From: Mycoplasma haemocanis str. Illinois | Lineage (GTDB): Bacteria; Bacillota_I; Bacilli_A; Mycoplasmatales; Mycoplasmoidaceae | DNA length: 64,000 nt | Reading direction: 5' to 3' | NCBI RefSeq assembly: GCF_000238995.1 | Contig: NC_016638.1 | Span: 434,001 to 498,000 of the forward strand | Part shown: positions 33,010-44,227 of the stretch, piece by piece | Numbering within the stretch: position 1 is the stretch's first letter | Layout: each line of letters opens with the position of its first letter | Position numbers and translations under genes: made by a program | Notes under the pieces: model-generated | Told to the model about the DNA's origin: nothing | Databases searched by the model: none | The model's input: the letters and a program-made list of their open reading frames with translations, nothing else

Positions 33010-33682
33010 TACCAACGTTTGGAGACGCTACATTTCCATCCGCCTTAGGTTTTGGTACCTTCACACAAAAGGAAGATACATCTAAATACTTAGAGTTCTT
33101 TGTATCCATAAATAGTTGGTCATAACTTACAAAACATCATTTCTCAAGAGCGTCAGAATCCGTTTTTCCCTTTATATCCTCTTGCAGCTTCTTCATTTCT
33201 TCGGACAATTTAGAAGTATCAAAATCTCGTAACTTCTCGTTAGCTAACTTCCATTCCTCTTTACCTTGACCGGAGATAGTATTTCTAACCTGATCTTTAA
33301 TTGTCAAAGTACAAAAAGCTTCTACTCCTTGAGTAACTAAACTATCTTTCTCGTACGGCTGAATGACTGTAGATTCACATCATTGTTTAAGATCTTCCTC
33401 TTTCTTCTGTTTATCCTCCTTAATTTTTTGCAACTCCGGATCCAGATTAGATTCCTTCCAATCTCTAAGTTTCGTTAATCTTACTTTCCACTTACTATTC
33501 TTAACATCCGCTTTAACCAACCTAGCCTTATACTTATCCGAAATTGTCTCTATGATACTATTATCCTCATCTTGAACTCCAGAAAAATCAACGACTTTTC
33601 CACCTACATAAACTACTCCGACAGTGCCACCAACTCCCGCACAAGAAATAACGACTAATTTAGAAGGCCCTAATAGAGACAT
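32996..33682 (-). CDS. F1 family protein
   Basis: A 228-aa protein (MSLLGPSKLVVISCAGVGG) with VYVGGKVVDFSGVQDED, DKYKARL, then KQWCESTVIQPYEKDSL to VEAFCTLTIKDQV, and EKWCFVSYDQLF to VSSFCVKVPK. The N-terminal half is nearly identical to the gene at 37777 (including VTQGVEAFCTLTIKDQ), while the C-terminal parts diverge. This mosaic pattern suggests gene conversion between array members. Confidence 0.86.
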
Positions 33683-33684
33683 AT

Positions 33685-34335
33685 CTACTTAGCTTGCGCA
33701 CCAGGGGTAGAAGGAGTCGATTTTGGTTTCGGAACGACAGTACAAAACTTGGAAACATCTATCAGTAGTTGATCTTTCTTATCTTTAAAGGGTAAGTCAT
33801 ACTTAGAAGTACATCACTTCTTCAGGGCTTCAGATTCTGTTTCCAATTTCTTCTTAATAGCTTCCATTTCTTCAGATAGCCTATCCTTAGAGTTTTTAAG
33901 CCTTTCATTAACTTCATCCCAAGTACCTGATGCTTCCAATAATTTATGACTCCCCAATATCTGATCACGAATGTACAAAGTACAGTACTCTTGTACTCCC
34001 TTTACTTTGATATTATCCTCTGATTCAAAAGGATTAATAACAACATCATCACATCAAGCCTTTAATTCCTGTTCATTCTTCACATTCTTAAGATTCTCCT
34101 CCAATGAATCCTTCTTGGCCTTTTGAAGCTTACTAAATCTAGACTTTCATTTAAGATTGTCAGATCTAGAAGTAATAAGCCTACCTTCAAATTTATCCTT
34201 TATTGTTTCTATTATGGAATCATCTTCCACATCCACCCCGGAAAAATTAGCAATCTTACTTCCAATATAGATAGTTCCTGCAGTTCCACTCACCCCTGCC
34301 ACAGGAACTACAATAAACTTAACTAATGCTGACAT
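33685..34335 (-). CDS. F1 family protein
   Basis: A 216-aa protein from ATG 34335 (MSALVKFIVVPVAGVSGTAG). Layout as in other F1 proteins: SKIANFSGVDVEDDSIIET, DKFEGRL, KAWCDDVVINPFESED to VQEYCTLYIRDQ, KKWCTSKYDLPF to VSKFCTVVPKPKS, with a Pro/Ser/Thr tail. Its start shares a base with the stop of the upstream gene (TAATG), indicating translational coupling. Confidence 0.86.
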
Positions 34336-34949
34336 TATGATTGAACGCAATAAGTGGAAATCTCACTATAAAGCCCATCATTCAACCCCCTAAAGACATC
34401 ATCTTGTTTTGAATGACAATACTTTTGAAGAGCACTTGCATCGGCAGATGATGCACTTAATTGGTCATGAATGGTTTGAAGAGAAGTAGGAAGACTAGAT
34501 TTATCTTTTCCCTTTAAAGTGTTATTGGCATTAGTTCATGATGAAGATTGACTATCTGTAATGAACTTACTACCCACTTTCTCTTTAACGGTGTAGACAC
34601 AATAGGTTTCAAATCACTTTATCTTAGTTGACTTTGAGTCAAATGGAGAAGAAGCTATTTCGGAACATCACTCTTTAATATCTTCCTCTTTTAAGGGCTT
34701 CTTATCCTTAACTGCTCTAAGAGAGGATTCCATATTGGAATCATTATCTTTCTCTAGTTTAGACTTACGAGTCCCCCACTTTCCAGAATCTTCAGGATTA
34801 GAAGTAAGCAAAGCATTCTTATATTTATCTCCAAAAGTCTCTTTCCGATTCTTAGGAGAACTTAATGATCGAATTCCCACATAAGCGACGCCTGTGGCCC
34901 CAACACCCCCTACCAAAATTAAAGATGTTAACTTTGCACTAAAAGCCAT
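34335..34949 (-). CDS. F1 family protein, FGDKYK subtype
   Basis: A 204-aa protein from ATG 34949 (MAFSAKLTSLILVGGVGATG). This subtype has FGDKYKNALLT in place of the DKF..RL box and a shorter linker, then KEWCSEIASSPFDS to FETYCVYTVKEKVG, and ALQKYCHSKQDDVFRG to ISTYCVQ. The C-terminal module uses YC..YC rather than WC. The only close relative here is 60424, with the same block order. Confidence 0.85.
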
Positions 34950-34957
34950 ATACGCTA

Positions 34958-35629
34958 TTACTTACCTGGGGAATTCGACGAAACAGGGCCGGAAGTTGTG
35001 GACTTAGGAGTTTGTGGAGTCTTAATCTTTTTACAAAACTTAGCTACTTCTAAATAAAGAGGATCTTTTACATCTTTAAATGGCTTTTCATATTGCTCCA
35101 AACATCAATCATTTAACTTCTTCTCCTTTTTAATTTGCTTCATTTCTTCTGACAAATTCTTATCGTCTAAAGACTCCAATTTCTTCTTAGCCTCACTCCA
35201 ATCCTTTTCTTCTGTACCAGTTATTAAACTAGTAATTTGATCCTTAATTAGATATGTACAATACTTATCTATTCCCTTTATTAAAGCACTTCCCTCTTCA
35301 TAGGGCTCAATATAGGAATCATTGCATCACTTTTCTAAATCGTCCTCAGAGGCTTTAGGATCCCCCTTGGTCTTAATCTTCTTAAGACCTTCATGTAAAT
35401 CTTGAGAATCGTCTGACTGTAGCTTTGTAAATCTTTCTTTTCAACCTTTAAATTTCGATTTACTTATTAGCCTACTCTTAAATTTGTCTTTAACTGTATG
35501 AATAATCTCGTCACTATCTTCAGTAACTGAAGAGAAATCTATCGCCTTACCTCCGACATAAATAGTCCCAGCAGTGCCAGCAACTCCCGCTGTACCCACC
35601 AAAATAACTTTTAAATATGATAACGTCAT
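34958..35629 (-). CDS. F1 family protein
   Basis: A 223-aa protein from ATG 35629 (MTLSYLKVILVGTAGVAG). Blocks: GGKAIDFSSVTEDSDEIIHT, DKFKSRLISK, EKWCNDSYIEPYEEGS to IDKYCTYLIKDQITSLITG, NDWCLEQYEKPF to VAKFCKKIKTP. It is nearly identical over its first 70 residues to 38487-39137. Together with the next two upstream genes it forms a three-gene block that is repeated there. Confidence 0.87.
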
Positions 35630-36336
35630 TAAGGTCCTGTTCCCGAAGCGGTTTGTTCCGGAGAAGCAACAGTGGATGTTGGTCCTGTTGCTTCAGAAGT
35701 TTTTGCAGGTTTCTTAGCAATCTTTCTACAGAATTCGTGTACATCTTTGTACGTAGGATCATCTTTCCCTTTATAGAAAGACTCATACTTTCCAAGACAT
35801 CAAGTGGATAAAGCCTTTTTATCGGTCTTTAACTTATCTTGAATTTCTTGCATTTCTTTAGAAAGAGACCGTTTTTCCTTCTTCTCTAAAACATCATTAT
35901 TTTCGCTTCACTTATCCTCAGTTTTACCCTTAAGTAAGTTACTGATTTGATCTTGGATAAATAGGGTGCAAAACTGCTCTACATTTTTGGTAAATGTTTC
36001 ATCTTCAATTGGCTTAATATAAGCATCTGTACATCAAGTCTTTAAATCATCCACTTTAGCATTCGTATCACCTTTAATTTTCTGTAAAGAAGCATGTAAA
36101 TTATTGCTATTATCTGCTTTTAACCTTTGAAATCTCGCATCCCACTTCGCTTTATTATTCTGCGTATCTTTTAAAAGCCTATCCTTAAACTTATCAGCTA
36201 TAACATCAACAATATCATCCTGCTCCCCTTCAACTCCAGAAAAGTCAGCTATTTTACTACCTAAATATACCGTTCCAGCAGTACCTCCAACCCCCATCGC
36301 CCCAACAGAAGCCAATTTCAAATACCCTAAAGACAT
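35629..36336 (-). CDS. F1 family protein
   Basis: A 235-aa protein from ATG 36336 (MSLGYLKLASVGAMGVGG). SKIADFSGVEGEQDDIVDVI, DKFKDRLLKD, KTWCTDAYIKPIEDETF to VEQFCTLFIQDQI, STWCLGKYESFYKGKDDP to VHEFCRKIAKKPA. The first 60 residues differ from 39152-39853 at only a few positions, whereas the tail (PTSTVASPEQTASGTGP) is unique. Middle gene of the repeated three-gene block. Confidence 0.87.
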
Positions 36337-36340
36337 TTAA

Positions 36341-37039
36341 TTACGTACTTCCCGGTTGTGTAGATTGTGCTTCACTTGCAGATTTTTCTGCAGCAGGCTT
36401 TTTAGCGACCTTAACGGAAACACAAAATGTAGAAACATCCTTATAGAGTTGATCATTCTTATCTTTAAATGGCTTTTTATAACTTTCAAAACACCACTGC
36501 TTCAGATCTATAGAGTTTTCATCCTTAACTTTCTCCTTTAGCTTCTGCATTTCATTGGAAAGTGAACCCTGATATTCCATTAATCTCTTATTAATTGGCT
36601 TTCAAGTCTCCTCGTCGTTCTTATTGACAGCCCTACTAACTTGATCCTTAATAACATAAGTACAATAAGCCTCTACTCCCTTAACAAGCAAATCACTTCC
36701 TTCTCCGGAATTAGGCTTTATCTTAGCTGCTTCACATCAATCACGCAAATCCTCTTTTTTCTTCTTACTATCGTCTCTTATAGCTTTAAGATCCTTATCC
36801 AATTCTTCGCCTTTATGTTTCCGAAGCTCATCTAACCTAGTTTGTCAAACACTGTCTTTTCCTTTGGCAATTAATCGACTACTAAACTTATCTGAAACAG
36901 TCTGTATAATGCTGTCATCCTCCACATCCAAACCAGAAAATCCAGACAGCCATGAACTTCCCGCATAGACAACACTACAAGTTCCACCAACTCCGGCACA
37001 AGCTAAAACAGCCAACTTAAGAGGGGCAACTACAGACAT
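36341..37039 (-). CDS. F1 family protein
   Basis: A 232-aa protein from ATG 37039 (MSVVAPLKLAVLACAGVGG). SWLSGFSGLDVEDDSIIQTV, DKFSSRLIAKG, RDWCEAAKIKPNSGEGS to VEAYCTYVIKDQV, KQWCFESYKKPFKDKNDQL to VSTFCVSVKVA. Two cysteines in the membrane segment (ACAG, GTC) are shared with the copies at 39872 and 61665. First gene of the repeated block. Confidence 0.87.
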
Positions 37040-37137
37040 AATTTCAAAACAAAGGTTAATACTTACAAAATAGATGTCTTGGAAAGATTTATGTTTACCG
37101 ATTCTTTCTCATTGAAGTGTAAAGAGGGAATGGGAGA

Positions 37138-37755
37138 CTAAACTTGGTTAGATGAGCATCATTTCTCCACCTTTTCCCTAGCTTTCACCTCCGATCCTAA
37201 CGGCTCATACATCTTCTTATTTAATAAACCAGAACATCACTTTTTTAGGGCCTCAGTACCTTTTGCTTTATCGGTTGCTTCTTGTTTAAAAGTACTGTCT
37301 TCAATAGCTAATCCAAATTGAGTCTTGTTCTTATCATAAAACTCTCAAGCTTTTCCCCAAGCATCTGCGTTATCTCCTTTTAAGGGTAATAAAGCAGTCT
37401 TAGAGGTAGAAGAGATCTCCTCTAATAGAGTACGTGTATTTATCACGCATCATGTAGAGGCTAAATCTAACTTAGTCTCATCCACACTCTTTAAAATCGT
37501 TTCGCATCATTTAGAAAGTCCATCGGAATCAATTCCCGATATCTTATTCTCGGAGCTTGCTTTATAAACCTCAGTTCAACCACTTCATTCTTTATCCCCG
37601 CTAGAAAGAATCTTCTTATGCTTTTCTAGAGAAAACTGGATTCTAGATAATAGAGTGTTTGGCTTATTTAAAAGAGAGTGATAAGAATAATATCCTCCTA
37701 CTCCTACAGCCCCAGTTCCTAATGAAGATATCACCACCAAAGAAGTCTTAGTCAT
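37138..37755 (-). CDS. F2 family protein
   Basis: A 205-aa protein from ATG 37755 (MTKTSLVVISSLGTGAVGVGGYY). After the membrane segment comes LLSRIQFSLEKHKKILSSGD, then modules SKWCETILKSVDE to STWCVINTRTLLEEI, KKWCSGLLNKKMYEPL to EKWCSSNQV. The same protein plan is found at 62693. It separates the two copies of the F1 three-gene block and is read in the same direction. Confidence 0.85.
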
Positions 37756-37776
37756 ACTAATTAAGGGAGATAAAGA

Positions 37777-38484
37777 TTAAATATCTCCCGCTTGTGTGGT
37801 GCCGGATGCTGAAGTAGTAGAGCCGTTAGGCTTAGCAGGAGCAGGTTTTGGAGCTTTGCAAACCTTAACTACCTCCTTATAAAGAGCATTATCTTTACCT
37901 ACAAAGGGTTCATCATATTTCTTAAAACACCATTCTTTAAGATCTAAAGAAGTATCAACCTTACTCTTTACCTTGTCTCAAACGGATTGTAAATCCTCAG
38001 ATAAAGAATCTTTTGTGAGTTCGGAGAATACTTTATTAACCTCTTTTCAATCTGAAATATCCTTCTTAGATGTAGACATAGTTCCATTAGCTTGATCTTT
38101 AATTGTCAAAGTGCAGAAAGCTTCTACTCCTTGAGTAACTAAGCTATCTTTCTCGTATGGTTGAATGGCTGCGGATTCACATCAATTCTTAAGATCCTCT
38201 CCTTTCTTCCCGTTATCACTTTTAATTTTCTGCAACTCTTGATCAAGTGTAGATCCACTCCAACTCCTAAGTTTCTTTAATCTAACGTCTCACTTATTAC
38301 TTTTAGCTTCCGCTTTAACTAACCTAGTCTTGTACTTATCTGAAATTGTCTCTATGATGCTATCATCCTCATCTTGAACTCCAGAAAAATCAACAACTTT
38401 TTCACCCACATAAACTACTCCTACAGTGCCACCAACTCCAGCTAAGGCAATGACAGCTAATTTAGAAGAACCCAATAAAGACAT
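37777..38484 (-). CDS. F1 family protein
   Basis: A 235-aa protein from ATG 38484 (MSLLGSSKLAVIALAGVGG). EKVVDFSGVQDEDDSIIET, DKYKTRLVKAEAK, KNWCESAAIQPYEKDSL to VEAFCTLTIKDQA, KEWCFKKYDEPFVGKDNAL to VVKVCKAPKPAPA. The N-terminal half is like 32996; the C-terminal half (VWDKVKSKVDTS, CKAPKP) resembles 61665. So it is a chimera of two F1 subtypes. Confidence 0.86.
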
Positions 38485-38486
38485 AT

Positions 38487-39137
38487 CTACTTAGGTCCCG
38501 TAGGAGCTGGAGAAGGTGCCTTCTTAGGCTTTATCTCTTTGCAAAACTTTGACACCTCTAAATAAGTAGGATCTTTTGCATCTGTAAAAGGACTCTCGTA
38601 TTTCCCCAAACATCAAGTATCTAATTTATTCTCTGTTTTTATTTTCTTCATCTCTTCTGAAAGTTGCTCATCTTTCATGGCCGCAAACTGTTCCTTAGCT
38701 TCCTTCCAATCCTGTTCCGTTTTACCAGTTATTAAACCATTAATTTGATCCTTAATTAAATACGTACAATACTTATCTATTCCCTTAACCAAAGCACTAT
38801 TCTCTTCATAAGGCTCAATATAGGAGTCATTACATCATTTCTTTAAATCATCTCCTGTGGCTTGGGAATTCTTATCCTTAATTTTTTTAAGACCTTCATG
38901 TAAATCCTGAGAATTATCCCTTTTCAGCTTAGTAAGTCTCTCATTTCAACCGTCACTAAACTTGGGCTTACTTATTAACCTACTCTTAAATTTGTCTTTA
39001 ACTGTGTGAATAATCTCGTCACTATCTTCAGTAACGGAAGAAAAATCTATTGCCTTACTGCCAACATAAATAGTTCCTGCTGTTCCAGCAACTCCGGCCG
39101 TTCCCACCAAGGCAACTTTTAAATATGCTAAAGCCAT
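38487..39137 (-). CDS. F1 family protein
   Basis: A 216-aa protein from ATG 39137 (MALAYLKVALVGTAGVAG). SKAIDFSSVTEDSDEIIHT and DKFKSRLISKPK are as in 34958, followed by KKWCNDSYIEPYEENS to IDKYCTYLIKDQINGLITG, DTWCLGKYESPFTDAKDP to VSKFCKEIKPK. Third gene of the second copy of the F1 block. Confidence 0.87.
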
Positions 39138-39151
39138 TAAACACCAATACC

Positions 39152-39853
39152 CTATGCAGCCACTTGAGCTGCATTAGGTTGAGCGGAAGTGGACGCAGCA
39201 GCCTGGAATTGAGACGGCGCGGTAGACTGCTTAGGAATTTTTTTACAGAACCCATGTACATCTTTGTACGTAGGATCCTCTTTGCCTTTATAGAAAGACT
39301 CATACTTTCCAAGACATCAAGTGGATAAGGCTGTTTCATCTTTCGTTAATTTATCTTGAATTCCTTGCATCTCCTTAGAAAGAAAGCTCTTTTCTTTCTT
39401 CTTTAAAAATTCATTATTATCAGTCCACTTATCCTTAGTTGCATCGCTAATTAAGTTATTAATTTGGTCTTTAATAAGCAAAGTACAGAATCTCTCCACG
39501 TTATTAGTAAAAGTCTCATCTTCCATAGGTTTAATATAGGAATCTGTACATCAAGCCTTTAAGTCGTCAGCTTTAGCTTGATTATTATCTTTAATTTTCT
39601 TTAAAGAAGAATGCAGATTTCCGCTACCATCCTGTTTTAATTTCTTAAATCTAGATTCTCACTTCTCTTTATTATTCTTAGAATCCTTTAAAAGCCTATC
39701 CTTAAACTTATCAGCTATAACATCAACAATATCATCCTGATCTCCTTCAACTCCAGAAAAATCAGCTATTTTACTACCTAAATATACCGTTCCAGCAGTA
39801 CCTCCAACGCCCATCGCTCCAATAGAGGCTAATTTCAAATATCCTAAAGACAT
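39152..39853 (-). CDS. F1 family protein
   Basis: A 233-aa protein from ATG 39853 (MSLGYLKLASIGAMGVGG). SKIADFSGVEGDQDDIVDVI, DKFKDRLLKDSK, KAWCTDSYIKPMEDETF to VERFCTLLIKDQI, STWCLGKYESFYKGKEDP to VHGFCKKIPKQ. The C-terminal tail is Ala/Gln/Ser-rich (FQAAASTSAQPNAAQVAA), unlike the Pro/Thr tail of its twin at 35629. Low-complexity tails may extend to the cell surface. Confidence 0.87.
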
Positions 39854-39871
39854 TTAATTTCAACTCACTAC

Positions 39872-40588
39872 TTAAGCTGTTTTTGAACCTTCGGCAGGAA
39901 CTGAAGTAGGAGATTTAGATGGATCTGGAGTTACGGAAGCCTTTGCAGCTGCTTTAACAGGAATACAAAATGACGAGACATCCTTGTAGAGTTGATCATT
40001 CTTATCTTTAAATGGCTTTTCATAACTTTCAAAACATCACTTCTGAAGCTCATCGGACTCTTCACGATTAACTTTCTTTTGCAATTCTTTCATTTCGTTG
40101 GAAAGTGAACCTTTGTGTTCCATCAATTTCTTATTAACTGGCTTTCAAGTATCTATATCTTTCTTATGGATAGCCTTATTAACTTGATCCTTAATCACAT
40201 AAGTACAATAAGCCTCTACACCTTGAACCATCAAGGAATTCCCCTCTCCAGAATGAGGCTTTATCTTTGCTGCTTCACATCAATCTCGCAAATCCTTTTC
40301 CGTCTTTTCCTTAGTCTCTTTTATGGCTTTAAGATCCTTATCCAATTCTCCATTTGAATGCTTTCGTAACTTATCCAACCTAGCTTTTCAAACTCCATTT
40401 CTATCCTTAGAATTAGAAATTAACCTATTGCTAAATTTATCTGAAACGGTCTGTATAATACTGTCATCCTCCACATCCAAACCGGAAAAACCGGACAGTC
40501 ATGAGCTTCCCACATAGACAACACTACAAGTTCCGCCAACTCCCACACAAGATATACCTAAAAACTTAAGGGGAGCTAATGCTGCCAT
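39872..40588 (-). CDS. F1 family protein
   Basis: A 238-aa protein from ATG 40588 (MAALAPLKFLGISCVGVGG). SWLSGFSGLDVEDDSIIQTV, DKFSNRLISNSKDRNG, RDWCEAAKIKPHSGEGN to VEAYCTYVIKDQV, QKWCFESYEKPFKDKNDQL to VSSFCIPVKAAA. Twin of 36341-37039. It is coupled by TAATG to the F2 gene upstream at 40588-41208. Confidence 0.87.
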
Positions 40589-41208
40589 TACTTAAGACAA
40601 AGCTTTTCCGCTTTCTTATATGTCGAATCGTCATTATTTACGTAAGGAATATTTTCTTGTTTAGAACATCATTTCATAAAATCCTCCGCCTTGCTTTGTG
40701 TTTTAGAAATGGTTTCGCTACCTGATCCCGTGGGGATTAATAAATCATCACCGCTTTCTTTATCATAAGTAGTCTTAGATTCCGCCCAATCAGATACTTG
40801 TCTAGATTCATTTCACTTCTTGCTTCCTGATGAGGAATTGAATTGAGTCTTCATAGAATTTCTAGAACACCATTCAAAATATGATTCCAATTCCTTAACA
40901 TCAGTTCTTGAAGATGCTTCCAAACAATACCTTTTTAATGATTCTTTAGTTGGAACGGTTTTAGATACATAATCTTCTGATATCTCTGCCTTTCCAGTTC
41001 TTGAATCCTTATATTCCTTAGCCAATTGTTCTCATACCTTGTCATGTTGATCTCCAAAAGCATCCAAAAGAACTCTCCCCTTACTTCCATCAAATAACTC
41101 CCTAAGAGTTGATCTTGGAGCATCCTTTTTAAGAACGACATAAGTAGCTCCAGAAATCCCAACGACACCGACAGCTCCTGTGGTGCCCAACACTAACTTA
41201 CTTTGCAT
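40588..41208 (-). CDS. F2 family protein
   Basis: A 206-aa protein from ATG 41208 (MQSKLVLGTTGAVGVVGIS). LRELFDGSKGRVLLDAF, DKVWEQLAKEYKDS, then KRYCLEASSRTDV to FEWCSRNSMKTQ, MKWCSKQENIPYV to AEKLCLK. Central SWAES-type block (SDWAESKTTYDKES) matches that of 63300-63902, which shares the overall plan. First gene of the long minus-strand array if a promoter lies at 41209-41333. Confidence 0.85.
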
Positions 41209-41333
41209 ATCTATCCCGATACGTTACATTATTAGTAAACAAAGTTCTACCCACTACTATCTTTCACATCCTTCCCTTGAACTACCGATAACTAAGAATT
41301 CTGAAACTTTAAATTTATTACTCTTAATATTTG

Positions 41334-41963
41334 TTACGAACTAAATCTTGCATATAACTCTCCTTCATCCATCATACAATTGACTTTAATGGTGTTTTTA
41401 ATACGCCCACTTTCAAAGAAATAGGGTTTGGACAATTCAAACTCACATCAATTCTTTCAAATATCATATGATCTTTTAAGATTTTTATCATCCCAAGTAA
41501 GCCGAAATCTAGGGAATAATGTATTCTTGAAACGCCCCTCTGGTTTCCCAAGAATATAATGGAACTTATTAATATTTAAGGTCTGTTGACCCTTCTTTTC
41601 TAATCACAAAACATCAGACATAGATAAAGCACAGAACTGTTTGTATTTAGTCAAACTTACGAAAAACAGTTTCTTGCTTAAATTAAGATCGCACCAGATA
41701 TTTAAAGCAATAGAACCTTCGTCATCTTCAATCCCATCATTCATTTGTCCATCTAGATTCATATCTATTAGGACATTTTTGTTCCTTAGAAAAGATCTCC
41801 TATACAGTTCTTCTTTATCCCGCGATTCTGAAATTAACCTATATCCTTCATCTTCTAAAGCTACTCCTATTGGTGGCGCGGTTCAATATGTAAAAGAAAT
41901 AACAGTGGACAAGAAACCTAACACTCCAACGCCCCAAGCCAAATGGGAGGTATTAACCCCCAA
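41334..41963 (-). CDS. Hypothetical protein, F2-like
   Basis: A 209-aa protein from TTG 41963 (MGVNTSHLAWGVGVLGFLS) with an N-terminal membrane segment, then LEDEGYRLISESRDKEEL. Cys pattern: NIWCDLNLSKKLF to YKQFCALSMSD, KNWCEFELSKPYF to VNCMMDEG. The body sequence is not closely like any other F2 member (EGRFKNTLFPRFRLTWDD), so it is a distant relative. TTG start is inferred from the position of the membrane segment. Confidence 0.75.
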
Positions 41964-42113
41964 AGCATAATTCAAGGGATTGAAATTAAAGCTCCCCTAA
42001 AAGTTTAATTATTTAAAGAATATTTCGCAAATCTAAATATGCATATCTTCATGAGATATCTTTCAAGAATAAACAACAATAGGCCATTAGAATCTTATTA
42101 ATAGTTTGTTCTA

Positions 42114-42731
42114 ATGTTGGGTGCAAAGTTAATTGTCGGCACATCTGGAGTCACATTCTCCTGTTGTTCTGCCTATCATTATGCATGCACTAGGACAGGA
42201 AATATAGGAGACGCTCTTACATCAGAGGGTTTTGAATTTATCTTTAAATTGTCAAATAAAGGAGGTAATGGAGGACAAAGAGCGACACGATTTCAAAAAG
42301 CATTTATAGATAATAGAGAATTCATATCCTCCACATGGAAATCTTTGAAGAATGGTTCTGTGGAGCTATTGAATTATGAGGATGATGACGAAGGAGAAGT
42401 TTCTCTCATGATGTGGTGTAGTGAAGCTATAAAGCAACCTGTTAGGGCTAAGAATAGTTATCTGTTTATATTTGCGGCCAGGTGGTGTACCTTGAATATG
42501 GAAGATAAGATTATCCTAGAAGGCCATACATTAGACAGTAGCAATAATTTAGAGGATTGAAAGAATAAATTAAAGAACATTGATGTTAGGGCAATAACTA
42601 ATGAAACATCTGAGGATAAGAAGATAAAGAAAGTTATGGATTACTGTCACATAAAGAAGGACAGAGTTTACTACAACGATAAAAAGAATATATACAACAA
42701 CTTAAAACAGTTTTGTCTGAAGAAGAATTAA
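42114..42731 (+). CDS. F2-like protein with N-terminal cysteines
   Basis: A 205-aa protein from ATG 42114. The hydrophobic start (MLGAKLIVGTSGVTFSCCSAY) has Cys17-Cys18 and could be a lipoprotein signal. Then LTSEGFEFIFKLSNKGGN, a basic stretch, and modules MMWCSEAIKQPVRA to ARWCTLNMEDK, and DYCHIKKDRVYY to LKQFCLKKN. A single plus-strand gene between minus-strand neighbours; its stop overlaps that of 42728-43078 by four bases. Confidence 0.8.
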
Positions 42732-43078
42732 TAGGTACAAAAGGTTTCTAGATTGGTTTTGACACTAGTTCCCACTTGTCTAGGATGCTTTTGAAAATTT
42801 GTGGTGCAATAATTTCTTAAATTCTCAATCTGATCATGGGTGGGGTTGTCAAAACTTGAACCACCCAATATTCCTGCCATTTCTGAACCATTTATCTTTT
42901 GTAAATTATTCTTTATAGCTAAGCTATATCTTCAAGATGGCTCCCCAGATCTCAATGGAGTCTTCCCATTATTTATCATGTATGTTCTCATGTTGGTAGG
43001 CCTTATGGAGTAATACAAACCCCCTACTCCACCTATCACACAACTGACTAAAACTAAACTATATCTAAGAATCTCCAT
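42728..43078 (-). CDS. Short hypothetical protein, F3/F2 remnant-like
   Basis: A 116-aa protein from ATG 43078 (MEILRYSLVLVSCVIGGVGG); a longer frame reaches TTG 43129. After the membrane segment, RPTNMRTYMINNGKTPL resembles the F3 block RPKNVEEYL, but the end LRNYCTTNFQKHP to LETFCTY is a single Cys module. Length is less than half of F3, so it may be a truncated but still open relative. Confidence 0.65.
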
Positions 43079-43171
43079 CGTAGCTAAAGAGGAAAGTAGA
43101 ATAATAGGATATTCTATCCTGTAACCCAATGAGAAGAGATTTAAAAGGAATGAATTTTGTAACGGTAACGG

Positions 43172-43261
43172 GGAGCATCTGTATTAGCTTATTCTCATGA
43201 CTTCCTGTTTTTAAAGAATACATATAGAGATCCCATTAGAGAAATGGTGGATTCTAACTAG
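43172..43261 (+). pseudogene. Fragment of a DUF31 protease gene
   Basis: Thirty codons reading GASVLAYSHDFLFLKNTYRD and PIREMV match residues of the intact protease at 21957 (ASVLAYAHDSISVKNVHGD, PIRGMV) and then meet TAG. No upstream or downstream part of the gene is seen. It marks where a copy of the 22-29 kb segment once lay, next to the duplicated F6 genes. Confidence 0.8.
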
Positions 43262-44159
43262 AGCAGTTATTACTGAAGCTGGTTACACTACTCTTGATAG
43301 TGTGTAGTTGGCTCTCCTCCTTCACGAAATTAGAAGCCAATAAACAATCAAAGGAATTGTCTGTGTTGTTGCAACAGCACTGTTTAGAAATTACTTGATT
43401 TTTAGAATGCATAGTCTTTCAATTCTTTAATTTCTCAGACACCATCATAAGATCATTACCATTAGTTCCTTTTTTCAACTTCCCATCCTTGTCTATAGTT
43501 AAAGAGAACTTGCTGGGATAATTAGCAAAGTACTTATCATTCGAAGTGGCCTTATAGTCATAGTTAACCTTTCCATAAACTACAGATCCATACATCTCCT
43601 TATTCTCCTGCTGAGTATTGAGGGAGCTAAATTGTAAATCCTCCAGATTTATATAGGCAGTGACTGGGCTTAAATAATTCCCAGTTCAAGCACTTTCTAG
43701 ATTCCGCAATTCTCGAAAGAAGCTTTTATGCCCGGATTCCATGGTGCCAGGATTGCAATTACTTCTTCCTGCACATCCATTAGGACATGAGGAAAGTGTG
43801 GTGTCATTGTTATTTGAGATGAAAATTCCCTTTAAAACATTGAGCTTATGTTGATTTAATAAGAATTCCCTGGCTATATTAGCCAATAAAGAATACTTCT
43901 TACTATCTGAATCAGAAGTTAATAGATATCTATAACTAGTTCACTTTCCATCTTTGAAATAACTATATTTGGATAGATTACTTAAATCCTCTATTCAAAC
44001 TCTAATTCTCTCTTCTGGGCTACTTTTTTTATCTTGAAAATATACTTCTACCCATCTTGCATGATTCTTACTATCTCAGTCTATAGTGGTAGTGGTAAGA
44101 AATATAGCCGGCATTCCGACTACCGATGCAAAAATATGTAACTTTATTGGAATACTCAA
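43254..44159 (-). CDS. F6 family protein, minus copy 2
   Basis: A 301-aa protein from TTG 44159 (MSIPIKLHIFASVVGMPAIF), paralogue of 25245-26177 over its full length: WVEVYFQDKK, ERIRVWIEDLSNLSKY, FLLNQHKLNVLKGIF, ELRNLESAWTGNY, YFANYPSKFSLT, QCCCNNTDNSFDCLLASN. The Ser/Cys/Gly patch has changed (SCPNGCAGRSNCN) while its flanks are conserved. The 3' end overlaps the protease fragment at 43172. Confidence 0.85.
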
Positions 44160-44227
44160 CTCAAACAATTAATCCTCTATTGAAATAATATTCTTAAGCC
44201 ATATAAGCCAAGAAGAGTTAAAGGAAC

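Noticed and set aside
35547-35795. Minus-strand frame in a second register (with 39055-39339 and 61586-61813)
   Set aside because: Each bridges two F1 genes in the wrong frame; the apparent similarity among them only reflects the duplicated DNA.
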